Shown piece after piece: positions 8,210 through 21,700 of a DNA stretch of 64,000 nt. How positions within the stretch are numbered: position 1 is the stretch's first letter; the number at the start of each line of letters is the position of its first letter. Origin of the DNA: Symbiodinium natans (Eukaryota; Sar; Dinophyceae; Suessiales; Symbiodiniaceae); contig CAJNDS010002442.1 of assembly GCA_905221605.1 (NCBI GenBank), positions 342,501 through 406,500 of the forward strand, given 5' to 3'. The notes under the pieces were generated by a model. The model searched no databases and was not told the DNA's origin. It saw only the letters and a list, made by a program, of their open reading frames with translations. The translations under genes and the position numbers were made by a program.

Positions 8210-11200
8210 ATGCCAAAGCTACCAAGGCTTGCTCTGGAGACCCCCCTCTCCAGTAGCCGCATGCTTCCCGTCTTACAGGTCATGAGCAAGTGCATGGCGC
8301 TGCGCGATGCGGGGAAAGATGTCATTAACTGGCACATAGGCTACAGCCTCGGCACTCATGCAAAGCCTCAACCCCAAACATTTACATGTCACAAAGCCGA
8401 GGCCGGCCCGATTTCGATACTCCTGTGCACATCAAGGAGTGCACGTGCACGGTGACCCTGTTTCTTGTGGACTCTTGTTGTCTTCTGCCATCCATCAAGT
8501 AGGAAAGGCTCTAGAACAATCTTTTATGTTCAATCATGTTCGAATCATATTCGAATCATTTTGGGCAAATACCGGGTGCCACAGGAGGCGTGCTCCGAAG
8601 CTCTTCGCCAGGGCCACGTGCACTATGCCCCAGCAGCTGGCATTCCCCAACTTCGGTCTGCGCTGGCGGGGCGTGCCTCGCAGGCAGCTCTCGCAAAAGT
8701 CAGCATGCAAGAAGTGCGTAAATTCAGCAATGTGCTATAGTAACCCCTTTAGGCTGAGCCAGAGCCTCGCAAAAGTATCGGCATAGATACCTCAAAGGAG
8801 TACGCCTGCGAAGTGGATCCCGACCGCATCGTTGTTTGCAATGGGGGCATGGAAGCAGCAGCTCAGCTCTGAAAGAGCACCCATCGTACATGTAGTGACC
8901 TAATGATGTGCAGGCAAGCTTCGTGTTTTGATGCTGGTGATTCAGGTTGCAACTTCTGACCATCCCTGCCAAGATTTGCCAAGGTTACTGTGATCCTACA
9001 CACCTTCCTGAACGATGGTGATGAGGTTATAGTGCCCACGCCCAACTGGCCCAACATGAAGTGGGCCGTGGTGATGGCAGGCAAGAAAGTTTGCACTTAC
9101 GCAGCTTGAAAAGCCCCATTGCAGCCCGAGTGAGCCAAGTTGCTGTATGGCCAAAGGAGAACATGTCGCTCGATCTTCAAAGTCCAAGTTTTCATCCATG
9201 AAATAGAAGTTCGCTCCACACTTGCCTTTCTGCAGGTGGGAAACCTGTGGAGGTGCCCCTGAAGAATGGCATCCTTACGGCCGAGGCTCGGCCAGTTCTG
9301 AACTCAGTATCGATTTCAACAGGGTCTGCCTGCTCCCAAAGGCCATTGCTGCAGCGGTGACGCACAGGACAAAGGTCGGCATTGGTTTCTAAGCCACTTT
9401 CTCTCTGCGCTTGCATTGCGCGCTAGTGCAACGTCGGATTATCCAGAGTTTTTGCTGTGCATGTGCAGTGTGCGCAGTTTGCCGTGCTGTCTTCGCCTGG
9501 AAATCCACTTGGCACCGTTACTGGATCAGATGAGCTGAAGCGCATCAGCCGTGTTCTGGAAGACAAAGATTCTCTGAGTGTTTTCATTGGGGGCCCTTCT
9601 CAAGGTGAGTGCTGGTATGAGGGATGACTCGACAGGATGTGAGGGCATAGACAAGGATAAGTTAAAACGATTGGAACTCGATTCCAAGAAAATCGTTCTT
9701 GTGCAAGTGCAATCAAATAGACAGAGCTGTTGATAAATGATAATTTCGCCGGGCTTGCCGTTCCAAGACGTGCGTTATGAGCCCAAGGATCTGATGGCGA
9801 TTAGTGATGAGACTTACACCAGGCAGCTCACTTGCATCTGGGGAGTATGAACACCCCTTTTGCAGTCACTTCATACGTGTTGACTGCCCTGGCACGTCTT
9901 CGCGCATGGCGCTACTGACAAAAACTTTCTCAGCCAAATGTTGTGTCTGGACACGCAGCCACTCTACTGAGCGAGTGTTCAGCGTTCCTGAGTTTTAACA
10001 CTCGACTAGGCAAGTTGCGTCCTTGTGCTGGTTCGCTGGGCCCGAAACGTGTCCCAAGCTTCAAACGCCTACGTCGTATGTGTGTGAAGCTCCCAAGCAC
10101 TCGGTGACAAAATGCTAGCTGCAACAACACCCTGGAGCCCAAACACCTGCGAAACAGAACTGAAGCAGTCATCGAATAGAGAGGATTTGAGCATTCAAGT
10201 TGGAGAGCCCAATCGCCTGAAACGGCACATCTCATTAAGATGGAACAAGGTGAAGTTTGACTGAGCGTCTGCGCATTCAAAGTGCATAGCGCAACATGTT
10301 TTCTGCCATGAGCATCTCGAAAGGTTGTACTACGGGGATGCTGGATCAACCGCTCCATCCATTCTGGCCATCCAAGGTCAGTTCCCCCATGCGCTTTGTA
10401 AACCCGAAGCCCGAAGTTCCCAAAAGCTGATTGAACTTCGTCGAGAAGTATCAAAGTCAGGCGAGTCTTCCAGCTTTAGCTCGGCCTTCGCAATCCTTAC
10501 CCTGGCAGGCATGGCAAAGCGCTGTTTCGCTGCGAGCACCTTCTCCAAGACTTACGCAACCTGCCCATATTACCCATATAGCAGCTTCTCGCACGTCGAG
10601 CACCACATGGTTGTTTCTGAAGGCACGTTAGGCGGTCGCAGCAAGGCCATGGATGGGTGGCGACTTGGTTGGGCGCTGTGCCCAGATGCCGAAGCAGCTG
10701 TCGCCGTTGCCAAGACAAGGCTGACCGGTGTACCGATGTGTGTACCGATGTGTGCATCCAAAATGAAGTACTGAAACATACTGAAGACGTCGGTCGATGT
10801 TCTTTTAATGGCCCCTGGAAGCGATGATTCACTGAAGTGTGGTTGCTGTACGTGCCCCTAAATGAAAGTGTCGTTTGGCAGGGGGTTGGTAGTAGGCACC
10901 GGAGTCCACCACCAACGAAGACACTCTGGAATCCTGGTGATGCTGGCCTGATGAGCCATGTGTACCTGCCAAAAACAATCTTTGTAAATCCGACAGTCCT
11001 TTCCCTGAGTTATATAGATCTGACTTGGTCAGCAGTTCATGTATTGCCACTCAGCATGCCTTGCAAGAGTGTGTGTGTGTGTGTGTGTGTGCACGTGTGC
11101 CAAATCACATTTGCAAGCCCGGATCGGGGTAGGGTATACATGAGGTGCAATGTGGTCCAGGCATGTATTTCATGAGCCTATTTTCACAGAAGTTTTACTG

Positions 11201-12472
11201 ATCTTGCCTTGGTTCGGTGGTTTACGTTCTTTTTTTCACGCTGGCACGTCTGGCAGCAACATGCGTCAGGTACTATTACTCGGCGTGTTCTCCGACGTTC
11301 CTCCCTCATGAAAAGCACGGCAAACATGATGTTGTAGATCGATCTGCTCTAACATGCCCTCGGTGCTCCTGAGGTTCACGCAGCATGCGGGAGTTGCTGC
11401 TTTGTCTTCCTCTCAAGACTGCGTAGCTGCCATGCTGGCAGAATACAGTGAACGCCGTTCCGTCCTGGTAGACGGAATCTTGGACTTAGAACCTAGTGGG
11501 TGCCATGATCAAACAAGTCAGAGCGCTCAGGGTCTTGTTTGGGCAGCTGCTTGGTAGTTTTCGCAATGCTTTTGCAGAGGCATCGTTGCCAACCAAGTGC
11601 TGCGAGTTGCCGTGCATGAGGACTGGAGAGCATCCCTGGTCTCAAGCTGACCAGACCTCAGCATTTCACGGCCAACAGCCACAGATGTACCTGAAATTCC
11701 TGACCGTGGGACGATGAGTCAGGAAACGGAGAGAGCGGTTCCTAGGCAAGTCAGGAAGCCTTCTCTCAAGACGCACGCATCAATAGCATCACAGCACATC
11801 AAAAGCAGCATTTTCATCATGCAGACGCTCGATCACACAAGTGCTCAACAAACATCAGCGGCTCCTCAACGGCCTCATTGTTTGGACGCTTGGACCTGGC
11901 TCTTGTTGCTCTGGTGCTAACGCTTCTCCGATCATCTGAGTTCTGCAGATTGCTCTCGAAGTTCGACTCCCCCTTTTTTCAAATACGTACAAACGGTACA
12001 CAGAAGAGAGCTGCTGCATTGAGATGAGAGGCCGGGTGGCAGCCCAGAAGGCGCCTACTACGTATTCCCAGACGTGTCGGCATTCGGGGATTCAGCGGAG
12101 CTTGCCCCTTGACTCGCAAAAGGGCTATGTAAGGTCGGCTGAGGTCGTAAAGGTAGGTCGAAGACCTGTCCTAAGGCTAGACACCTTCTGGACGAGCATC
12201 ACATCGCCGCGGTGGATGGAGGCGTGGCAGCTTTTTCATGGAAGGAAGGTCATTGTTCCAGCTCTGTGCCAATTCTGACATGTTTAGGTGTCTTTGGCCA
12301 AGAAGGGCAGGGCCATCTCCGCATCGCCTACTCATGCTCAACAGAGGAGCTTCCTCACAAGATTGCAGATATGTCGGGGTTCTTGATGATGCAGCAGATG
12401 ATGGATAAGTTTCCCATGGATGTTGCGCGTTTCCTGATACTCTTGCAGGTTCGGCTTTTTTGTTCATTCTGA
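8210..12472 (+). CDS. Class I/II PLP-dependent aminotransferase (aspartate aminotransferase-like), multi-exon
   Basis: Exons read in order match the family from N to C terminus. MALRDAGKDVINWHIG (about 8295-8341) is followed by RGRPDFDTPVHIK (about 8400), then GHVHYAPAAGIPQLRSAL (8583-8700). Next come DPDRIVVCNGGMEAAAQL (8785-8866), the exon with GDEVIVPTPNWPNMKW (8986-9093), VEVPLKNGILTAEA (9236-9300), LSSPGNPLGTVTGSDELKRI (about 9480-9590) and DVRYEPKDLMAISDE (about 9763). GGRSKAMDGWRLGWALCPD (about 10630-10690) carries the PLP-binding Lys in SKAMDGWR. The tail is GVAALSSSQDCVAAMLAEYS (about 11390), GAYYVFPDVSAFGDSAEL (about 12052) and GHLRIAYSCSTEELPHKI (12288 on). The enzyme would transfer an amino group between an amino acid and a 2-oxo acid. 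The ATG at 8210 is a guess, so an upstream exon with a targeting peptide is possible. The last exon runs about 35 residues beyond the usual family end. Confidence 0.85.
11069..11091. repeat. (GT)n microsatellite
   Basis: An uninterrupted GT dinucleotide run inside an aminotransferase intron. Confidence 0.9.
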
Positions 12473-12956
12473 CCCCGGTGGTTCTTCTGCAAACTCCAAG
12501 AAGACCCTGCAAGAGAGGATTGCCGGCGCGGTGTTGAACGCCTGGCGAGGGCCCTGCGCGGGCGATGAGCCAAGCAACTCCTCATGGCCTGCGTGAAAAA
12601 CCAGCTTTCCAGCTCCCCAACAAACACAAGGTGGTTATTGCAGCTTTTTTGAGTGAGAATCATCAAGAAGCCTGTATTCGATGTGAGAGAGTTTGTTGGT
12701 GTTCTCCATCGCACCGGGCCGGGGTGCATTCTGCCTCGATGTTTCTTGCGTATTAGGACCTCGGACCTTGGGCAAAAGCTTGACTTTGCAAAGCATCTCA
12801 CTATGCCATGGCAGAAAGGGGAGCCCCCGAAGAATCGAACCCAAGCCAAGCCAGACCAAAGGTAAGGGAGTTAAGGGGCATCAGGGTGGTCAAGAGGCGT
12901 TCGCTGCAGCGTTGCAGATCGAGATAGATCGAGCCTCCAAATGGGCGGGCTTGGCA

Positions 12957-15900
12957 ATGACATCATGTTGTGGCTTTCGTATATGGATGGTGCTCTTCAT
13001 GTCTGGCGTCCTCACGCTGTTTCTCTACATAAACGCCTGGCTCTCATCTTGTCATCTTGTCTCAGCTTTGACAGCTGTCACAAAGTTAAGAGTCGGCAAG
13101 AGTCCACATTTTTTGCAGCTTTTGAGTTGTTTGAGTCGCTGAGACCGTGTTTGGAGAAGACGATTTCCGAGAAAGTGCCTTGGCTGGCGCGCCAGCAAAT
13201 TTACATAGTGTAAGGACACTGCTCCTAAACCTAGACCTGAAAAGCAGGCATCATGCTAGGCAAGATGCAGTCCCTACAGCTGTTGGCGGCGGAAGAGATG
13301 GGACATGTTGTCATGCTCTGTGTTCTTGTTTGCGTGTTCAGTGCAAGATGTTTTTCATCTGAGGCAAGGATCCGCCAGAGAACTCGCAGGCCGGATCGCA
13401 AAACTACCCAGCGCAGCGCATGTTTTGACCTCCGTGCCAGACTGAGCTACAAGAAGCAGCGAAGACACGAAGTGTGTCATCGCCAGCCACGCCCTCATGG
13501 ATTACCATGGTGTCGTGGAGCTAGGGGGATTGAGCTTTGCAGAGCTTGCCGCCTACCCTTATCTCATATTCAGAGAGCCCAGTAGCAATACCGTGCGGCA
13601 ATTGTTTTCACAACCCTCGCTGCAGTGGCTTCCAGGTCAAGACGGATATTCAACCCCAAATGGCGTGCCTAGCTTTAATCTCCGTCTCGACTACGGCCAG
13701 CGAGCTGCAGATACGTGCCACTTGGAAGCAGATTAATGCACAACCCTGGCAGGAAGCTTCCCCTTCAGATGCTGTGGCCTGCAGCCAGTGATGGTAGTCG
13801 TAGCAGCCTGAACGACCCATTCCAGATGCAAAGTACAAAAACAACACCGTGGTGTGCATACCTCAAGTGCTTCTTGGGCCAGGTGGAGCATCTTAGCAGA
13901 CAGCATGAATACAACTTCAGAAATCGATATTTGATCTTTGAAACTCGGCAGCAGTCAAGTGTTGGGTTTTCAACCCAGTTGAATGTAGGTGAGTTCAATG
14001 ATACTTGATGTTACTGCCCATCGTCTGAAAGGGGATGATATCATTGTTTACTTGTTGCGTAGTACCAACGATATCCAATGGGCAAACTTACCCAATATCG
14101 ACAGGCATGCAACCTTGTCGATGCGTGACGGGGGCTAATCAGATCATGCAGAATCTGCACAAATGTCTAGGCTGCGGCATGATTCGGAGCTAAGGATACC
14201 AAAGGCCCGCCCTGTAGCATTCCTGCGCATACGGAAGAGCCTGTGTCAGAAGCATCGTCTGGGCTGTCGTTCCATATATAAATGCAGAACCGGCCTTGCC
14301 CATTTTTCCCTGCAGGCGAGGAGCTGATGGGCCCCCTGCAAGAAGTTGCAGATTCTTTGGTGAAGGGCAACTTCGTTGATACCTGGATGACTGTGGACTA
14401 CTCTGCAGCCTACAAAAGGGGTGCCTTGGGTGGTTGGACGCACGGGAAACCTTCTCAGCGGCATTTCCAAGTTGCTGACCCCTGATTCTGTTTGGAGCTG
14501 AGGTGTCAATACGACAGCTCAATGGGGTGATCTTTCAGAGTTCCGACCAGGTCATACTCATGGTAGATCTTTTGACGATTCGCAAACTGCAGACATTGAA
14601 TTGGCCCACTATTACGCGGTGGATCAATGCGATGCACCGTACATAGCTATCTTTCAGACAGACATGCCGCTTGGCTCACACCTTGGAAAAGGTCACCGTA
14701 TGGGAGTCCTCAGCCCAACTATTGTCTGGTTCTAGCCGCTTCCCCGTGCTGTGTTTGTCTGTGTCCCCCCTTTACGCTCTCAAGCATCAGCCCCTAGCTG
14801 AGCCCAACGATTGTCTGGTAGCGCTCGTAAGCTCCGAGGATCATGTATACACAGCGAGGATACTCGTGGGTGGAGGCCGGCCCGGGAGGGACCAAGGGCT
14901 TTTCGGAGGAAGCCTGGCGTGGTCCAACCACTCGAAACCCTGCCAAAAGGTGACTGGAAGCCTGGGCCCGTTTTTGGCCCCAAGTTCCACAGGAATTCCA
15001 TTTAGATCTTCAGAACTTCGAATGGCTTGTACTTCAAAGCTCATGTCAAGTCATTCAGCGATGGCTGTTCGTTTGCAACTGTTACTTCTGCCTTATCAAA
15101 CAACTCTACCTACTTGATTTAACAATTTTAACCTGAAGCTTCTTTCGCGGTTGCAGGAGGCGATGCAGGCTCTCCGGGATAACGAGGGGCTCGTGCCTGG
15201 GCCTTCCTTGCCACCTCAAGGTTCGTGTGAATTTGTGGGACTCACACCATGGGTTGATCTGGGTTCGGGAAGTTGGGGGGTCCCCTTCTTTTGTTTTGGG
15301 GCACCCTGTGAAGTGTAAGGAACGCGCCGTGATATCGAGAAGGGGCCGTCGTCTAAAGCCTCTAGTGAACATCCAAAGAGCCCTCCCTAAACTAAGGCCG
15401 GAAGCCTCAATTTCAGTACCCAGGACTCCGAACCCCAAAACCCAAACACCACCCAAGAACCGTAAAAACACCACCTCGAACTGCCTCCAAATCCTTGCCC
15501 CCCTCCAACCTTGACCCCTTGCAATCTGAAGCCTAAATCTCAAGACTCCTCCCATGGTGAAACAACCCTAAATGCCCTAAACCTGAGATTCAGAGGTGCT
15601 AATCATTCCCGCATTTCCGGGCATTGCGTCACGGAGGGTGCGGCATCGGCCCACCACCCGGTGACTCTGCACAGAAGGGGGTTTACGGCTGATTGGGGCT
15701 TGGGGCTTAAGGGTTTAGGGAGTTGTAGCGGACGTTGGGAAAGACTCCAGGGTTTTGCCCGGGAACATGAGCACGTAATAAGCACACGCAGCCCCCGCCT
15801 TTCGGAGACGCGTGTTGACTGCTACTCAGTGTGACACAAGGAGCCATCACTGGCACTTGAGAAGCACATCTGGAGCAAGCATTCAATCGAAGCACAGATC

Positions 15901-17418
15901 GTCAGTGAGGTCGTCAGTGATCCACGATCAGGCGTGCGACGTTTCAATGATCACCTTTGCCACTCACGAAAACTGCACGAGCCGTTGGCTATGAAAAGTG
16001 AAGCTGTGAAGGCGTTCGCATTTGCTTGGTTGCGACTCCAGGAAAGGTGATCATGCTGGCAGGCTCAGGAGCGCGCGAGTGAATGTGTCGAGTTTGGCGT
16101 GCGTCGACCACTCCTCGCCTGTCGAAACTCTTCAAGATCGTCCTGGGAGCCCCTGCCTGGTTGTTCTCCAAATGTCCTGACCAGCGGTGGCTTCTTTAGT
16201 CTTAGGCATCACGCGTGCAGTCCCGCAACGAGCATCGAAACGAGTCGTCCTCGGTCGGCTCGGTCGCAGTTGGGTGCGGTCAGAGCCCCTGCCCTTGGCA
16301 TGTCGGGGCAGAACTAGGGCGCTTGCTTCGAACTTAGATGCTTGGGGTTCAGTCTGGGATGTCGGGGACTGGGGTTTAGGATTCGGATGGGGGGTTCTTT
16401 TTCGGGGCCTCAAGCAGCACTTGGGCTCGGGGTGTAGGGTCTGCTCTTGATTTTGCTTTGAAGGCCTGGGCTCTCTCCCCGAAATTTTCGAAGAAGTCCG
16501 AAAACTTGAGGTTGAGGAGGCCTTGTGCGGGACACGACCCAAACTTTCCAGTCATTTTTTTGGCCTTTTCTTATTAACCCCGCAATTTAAAGACGAGGGC
16601 AGGGATCCTAACCCAAGCAGGGGGGATGTAAAGACCCCCATCTTGTGGGGGGATCCTCTGAACTCTTCAAGCTTCCGCAGTCTCTCAAGGTGTCCTAGGA
16701 CCGACCCAGCCGAAGATTGTTCCCATCTTTCATCCTAAGAACCTCTATGAAGTGTACAGACCCCACCGTGCCCTGCTGCAAGGCCCATAGCCAAGTTCTT
16801 CCAGGAGCCTCTCCAGGGACAGGTGAAGCTGGAAGAGACCACTTGCCAGCATCCCTTCACCCTTCCAGGCGCGGCCGGGCCTTTAGGCCTTTAGGGTTTA
16901 GGGACTTCCGCTATCCCTTCTGGATTCCGGAGCTTGGGGGTAGGTCTCCCCTTTTTGTGCTGGAGGGTGTCATGAGAACAAGGAACCCACCCTCGGACCT
17001 CAACGTAATGATTCTGAGGTGTCAGTTTCTTTCCGAAACTTCTTTTCCATTCCTCTCTCGACAACCTAACCTGAAAAATCTCCTTCCACAACACATCATA
17101 GAATGTTGCGAGAACGAAGTGAACGCATGAACAGCCGAGTGATCAGGATCTTCTTGTTACGTAGTTCTGAGAGAGGAGGATAGTGACGGTGGTTGGGCAT
17201 GTAGTTCTGCAGGGGGGATTGAAGGATTGTCTTGCAGGGTTTCTTGCAGGATCTTGGAGATGGGCATTTGCCAAGCCATAGACAGCTGCCACGACTCAGG
17301 TCGGGCGACTTTGCTGGACATCCACAGATACAGGCGGCTACCAGCACGAAGCCAGATTATGGAGTATCGGTGCGGCGGCCAGCTTGTGCGAGGCAGCGTT
17401 GTCGGTTTCGGAATCTGA
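12957..17418 (+). CDS. Glycosyltransferase-like protein (GT-A type), paralogue A, multi-exon
   Basis: A possible start at 12957 gives a short cytosolic end and then a hydrophobic segment (VLFMSGVLTLFLYINAWL), as in a type II Golgi membrane anchor. Later exons that pair with the next gene are: LVKGNFVDTWMTVDYS (14314-14420); ELAHYYAVDQCDAPYIAIFQ followed by TDM (about 14585-14668), which could be the metal-binding acidic motif of a GT-A fold; MQALRDNEGLVPGPS (15157-15222); and EYRCGGQLVRG, which ends at the stop at 17416-17418. The exon order and spacing match paralogue B. The glycosyltransferase call is an inference from the pattern in which VDYS precedes HYYAxDxC and a D-containing strand, followed by a helix with LxxNPxL-like sequence. 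No donor sugar or acceptor can be named. Exons between these anchors are unresolved. Confidence 0.5.
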
Positions 17419-18703
17419 ATGTCAACATGAAACACGTGTGCAACAGCCTGCCGCAAGATGGGCAAAGTCGCAGTGGTGTCTGTTGCGCTGTTCACAGCGC
17501 ATAGTGCATACGCCTTTGGGCAGGTGTTCCTTGCAAGACGCTTGCGCTCCTCGGCCGATCTCTGAATAGGGCTCTGCAGAGGAATCACAATGGACAGGTG
17601 GACCCTGGCTCCAAAACGAACCAATGCTACCATGCAGCACCTAGTTTTGAGCTGATGGCGCCATGGAGGTATGTCAGAAAGTGCGGTGGCTTGCGAACCT
17701 GGGAAGCTGCTGTGGAGTGCTTCTCATCTGCAGAGTCTTCCCCCCTAACTCCGTCGGCCCAGAACCTAGAGTCCTCCCCGACTTGCTCACCATCATTTGT
17801 TTTCACTTTTCTTGGCTGTCCCATGGTCTCCGTTTACTTTCGGTGCATGAAGTCGTACGTCTCGTTTAGAGAACTTCGAGAGCTCAGTGACTTGTTCGCT
17901 GAGGTGTGATCTGCAATAGCGAAAACACACGACAGGCCACTGCATTCCTTCTGACATGTCCAGTACCTGGGCAGCGCATGACTAACAGCGCTGATCCGAC
18001 AGGCTCATCTCAGCAACTGGCAGAAGTCTTGGGTGCAGCATGCGCCGTTGACCTCTGTGAGGCCGATTCGAGGGTCGTTTAAAAAATCGTAGTTCGTAGT
18101 TGCCTTATCGCCTTGTGCTTAATTGCCTTGGCCTTAGCTGTCGTGTAGTTGCCTCAGCTCCGCAGCCGTTGTCGCAAGGTATGACATGGCCAGGCTGAAG
18201 ACGGATGCCCGGGCCTCACGGTGTTTTTTTGAGCTTCTCTTGGCATCAAGAAGGGATCCGCGGGACAACTCGTAGTTTCCCAGTACTTGCAGGTTATAAT
18301 CATCGAATCTGGGCGTGATGCTGCCGACATGGGCTCCGAGTACAAGGGGCTCGCGACGTAGACGGGACCAAGATGGTCCTGCGGATGAGTTCGAAGAGTG
18401 GCTAGATGTGCGAAAAAAGCCCGAGCATCAGAATCGCAGCACCTTGGTTGTTTTTTTAAACAGCGCGCCGAAGCGAATTGTTGCGACGTGCTGGCTCTGG
18501 TCGTAAATAGGTTTGCATACCGCAGCCCTGATGTCTTGCACATTTTTCCAAGGTTTTCCAGGGTCGCAAGCTCGCTCTGCCTGGGAGTTGTTATGCCTAA
18601 ACCCATTTGCAGCAAAAACGCCGCAGACAAGCGCCGAGGCCGTGCCCACCAAGTAACCGAGAGCCAGTATCAAAAAGAGAGTCGACATTTAAAGTTTCAG
18701 CGT
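17419..18703. other. Intergenic or intronic sequence between the paralogues
   Basis: No convincing exon on the + strand. A minus-strand ORF at 18428-18688 begins with a hydrophobic stretch (MSTLFLILALGYLVGTASAL) but has no supporting neighbours. Treated as non-coding. Confidence 0.35.
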
Positions 18704-18708
18704 GGAGC

Positions 18709-21700
18709 CATGCTGCGGCTTTGCCTGGCTGTGGCCCTGCGGCTTGGCATCGGGTCATTGGTCAGATTGATGCAGTCCTCTTACACCCCCAGAACAGCCC
18801 TGATGTTCCCCCTTGTACTAACAGTCCTTAATCGGGATATAGAACCCTTTTAAGGACTGTTAGTGTACGGGGAACAGACCTTCTTGACCTTTGAAGACGG
18901 CCTTTGTATGGCTGCTCCAGGGGCACCCTCTGCTTGTCCGGCGAGGACACCTGCGAGGACCTGGAGCTTCATGGCCATGGGACATTGCAGAGCCCCACCA
19001 GCCTTCAACTCACCGTTAAGCCCCCTAAAACCCTAACACCCTAAACCCTACTCTGCAAGCAAGCAGGACTCCGAAACTTGTGCGGCCGGAGGTGACCCCG
19101 AAGGTGAGCTCGCCGAAACCTAGATCCATCCGAACAGACAAAAGTCTGCTCAGGATTGTTGAAGGGCTCCCAGTCTTGAGCAGCACTGGTCAATCATCTA
19201 TCATCATCTATCAGCTCGATGGTTCGTAGCAGCACAGACAGAACCTCCAGTTCATGGCAGCCCTTGAGGCAGCAAGGATGGCGCTTGCTTCGCTGTGATT
19301 GCTACAGAGGACCACTGGAAGGAACTGGAAGTCAGAGCTGCTTGGTGCTGTGAAAGGGCTTTGATCTTGTGGGTTTCAGGTAGCTGGAGACTCTGTCCTT
19401 CTATGTTGCTGTTGTGCTCTGCCAATACGTAGACCGGAAAACTGTTGTGCTGCAGCTGCGCGCGTTCTGAGTCTTCCTTCAGAACAGCTGGATCTTGACA
19501 ACGTACAGGGGTGTGTGCGTGTGTGTGCATCGCCCAGACATGCCAAGACGTATCTGCAATCCCAAGACGTATCTGCAGGGTTGGCAATGACAATGTCGTC
19601 TTGTTTGTCGCAGGTTGCTCAGATCCTCAGGCATCAGCATTTTCCGTTCGCCAGCAAATACTTGGTACTGGACACGGACGGCAAGCCGCCCAGCCAAAGA
19701 CTGTCCGACCCTTGGCAGGATGAGCAACTCGCCACAGTCCTGTAGTACAAAACTGCTTCGATTACGGGCTCTGAACCGCAGCGAGTGGCTGTGGCATTTG
19801 TTTCGGGTCTACGTCGGCTCATGGACAGTAGAATGGCTTAGATGGGGCCTATATGAGCTTCAAGATGCTTGAAGAAGGTTTGAGAAAACTCACAGGTGCT
19901 TGTGCGACGATATCCGACCAGCTCCTAGTCTAGTCAACGCTTGACGCTGAGTGTTCATAGCTGATAGGATCGAGTTAGGAGTATATTCGGATCTCTGTTA
20001 CACGGCAAGTGAATGCACATTGACATGCGCCGCATCCCGCATTCCGCTCCAGGACAATGCGCAGAAGGTCGTCAACGCAGGATTGCTTGACAGCTGGCTG
20101 GCGGTAGACTACTCCGAGCAGCAGCTTGGCAAACAGAAGAAGGAGTGTGTCAAGAAGATTCCAAACAGCTCAATGCAGCTTTGACACATCTTCGGGTCTG
20201 AGGGACAGGGATGCATCTCGATTAAGGTACATCAAGAAGCTGAACGAGACGGCAAATTGGGATCCCTTCGAACATCCACCCCCCACTGGATTTCGGGACC
20301 CTCGCTTGCTGTAAGAATGGGGCTCATTTGGTCAGTTTCAGATATTTCAAGTGTTTCAAAGCGAAGCATGTCTCGTGGCAAAGATAATCCTTGTGTCTCA
20401 CTTCCAAGGCCATGTGTTAGCTTGACAGGGGCCCAACCCAGACACTTGGAGTGCCCAACCCCAGAGTCTCCTGGAGTGCCCAACCCTAAACTCTCCCTGA
20501 AATGCCCAACCCAGAACCCAGACACTTGGAGCGCCCAACCCCAGAGTCTCCTTGGAGTGCCCAACCCCAGAGTCTCCTGGAGTGCCCAACCCCAGAAACT
20601 CAGTGCCCAACCCAGACTTGAACCCGAGTCCCTAGAGTGCCCAACCCCAGAGTCTCCCTGAAGTGCCCAACCGCACAAACTTCCGAAGTGCCAAACCCAG
20701 ACACTTGGAGTCCCGAGTGCCAATCCCGGAGTCTTCCTGCAGTGCCCAACCCCAGAAACTCCCAACCCAGACACTTGGAGTGCCCATTCCCAGAGTCTCC
20801 CTGAGTGCCCAACCCCAGAGTCTCCCTGGAGTGCCCCACTCCAGAACAGACTTTTTTTTTGAGGAGTGCCCAGCCCCAGAAACTCCCTGAAATGCCCAAC
20901 CCAGACACCCAACCCCACATTTTGCCTGGACTGCCCAACCCCAGAAACTCGCTGGAGTGCCCAACCCAGACACTTGGAGTGCCCAACCCCAGAGTCTCCC
21001 AATCCAGACACTTGGAGCCCCGAAACTCCCAACCCAGACGCTTGGAGTGCCCAACCCTAGAGTCTCCCTGAATTGCCCAACCCAGAGACTCCCTGCAATG
21101 CCCAACCCAGAGACTCCTGGAGTGCCCAACCCCAGAGCCCTGGAGTGCTACAGTAAGGTGGGGATGTTCGAAGTAAATAATTTTGATCCTCCAAGCTCCA
21201 GCTCGGGATGTGCCGTGTGCGCAGCTTTCTTTGTGGTTCGTGTGTTACAGCTCTTCTAAGTCGTCATCTTGCGCCGATGAGTCATGCTGTGCAGATGCAG
21301 AGTCAGCTACGCTTTCTGTGACCTCCGTGCACCTATCTCTTTCCTTTGCCCAAACAAGCCGACAAAGGACCGACACAAGACGGTGTCTTACACGGAGTTC
21401 AACGAGGACTACGAGGAGAAGGACCTTCGCGCCAGCACCCTGCTAGACCAGCTTCATCTTGTGTAGAAAGCATCCTGCGAAACACGTTGAGGACAGCCCT
21501 ACTCGACGGTGGGGGTGACGGTTTATCATGTTTAGGAAGAGCTCAGAGACTTCTTAGGCTGTTCTTGCAAAGGAGCGCCCGGCGCACTACTTCGCCATCG
21601 ACAAGTGCAGCCATGGCGCCCCGGAGAACTTCAGATCTGGAAGACGGGGATACTACTTCAAGGGTTTCTGACAGCAGGATCTTGCAGCCTTAGCCAGAGA

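Noticed and set aside
13490-13590. Short segment SFAELAAYPYLIFREPSSNT resembling a LysR-type regulator effector domain
   Set aside because: Only about 25 residues, no helix-turn-helix domain nearby and no other LysR motif; a chance resemblance or an unrelated exon.
15949-16053. Inverted repeat ATGATCACCTTT ... AAAGGTGATCAT
   Set aside because: Only about 12 bp with a loop near 80 nt; weaker than the other hairpins and possibly chance.
18428-18688. Minus-strand ORF with a signal-peptide-like start
   Set aside because: No conserved motif and no splice partners; the + strand here has an equally plausible leader (18709).
20232-21032. 266-residue minus-strand ORF, Gly/Leu/Trp-rich with regular repeats
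   Set aside because: It is the antisense reading of a minisatellite; the repeat period keeps the frame open.
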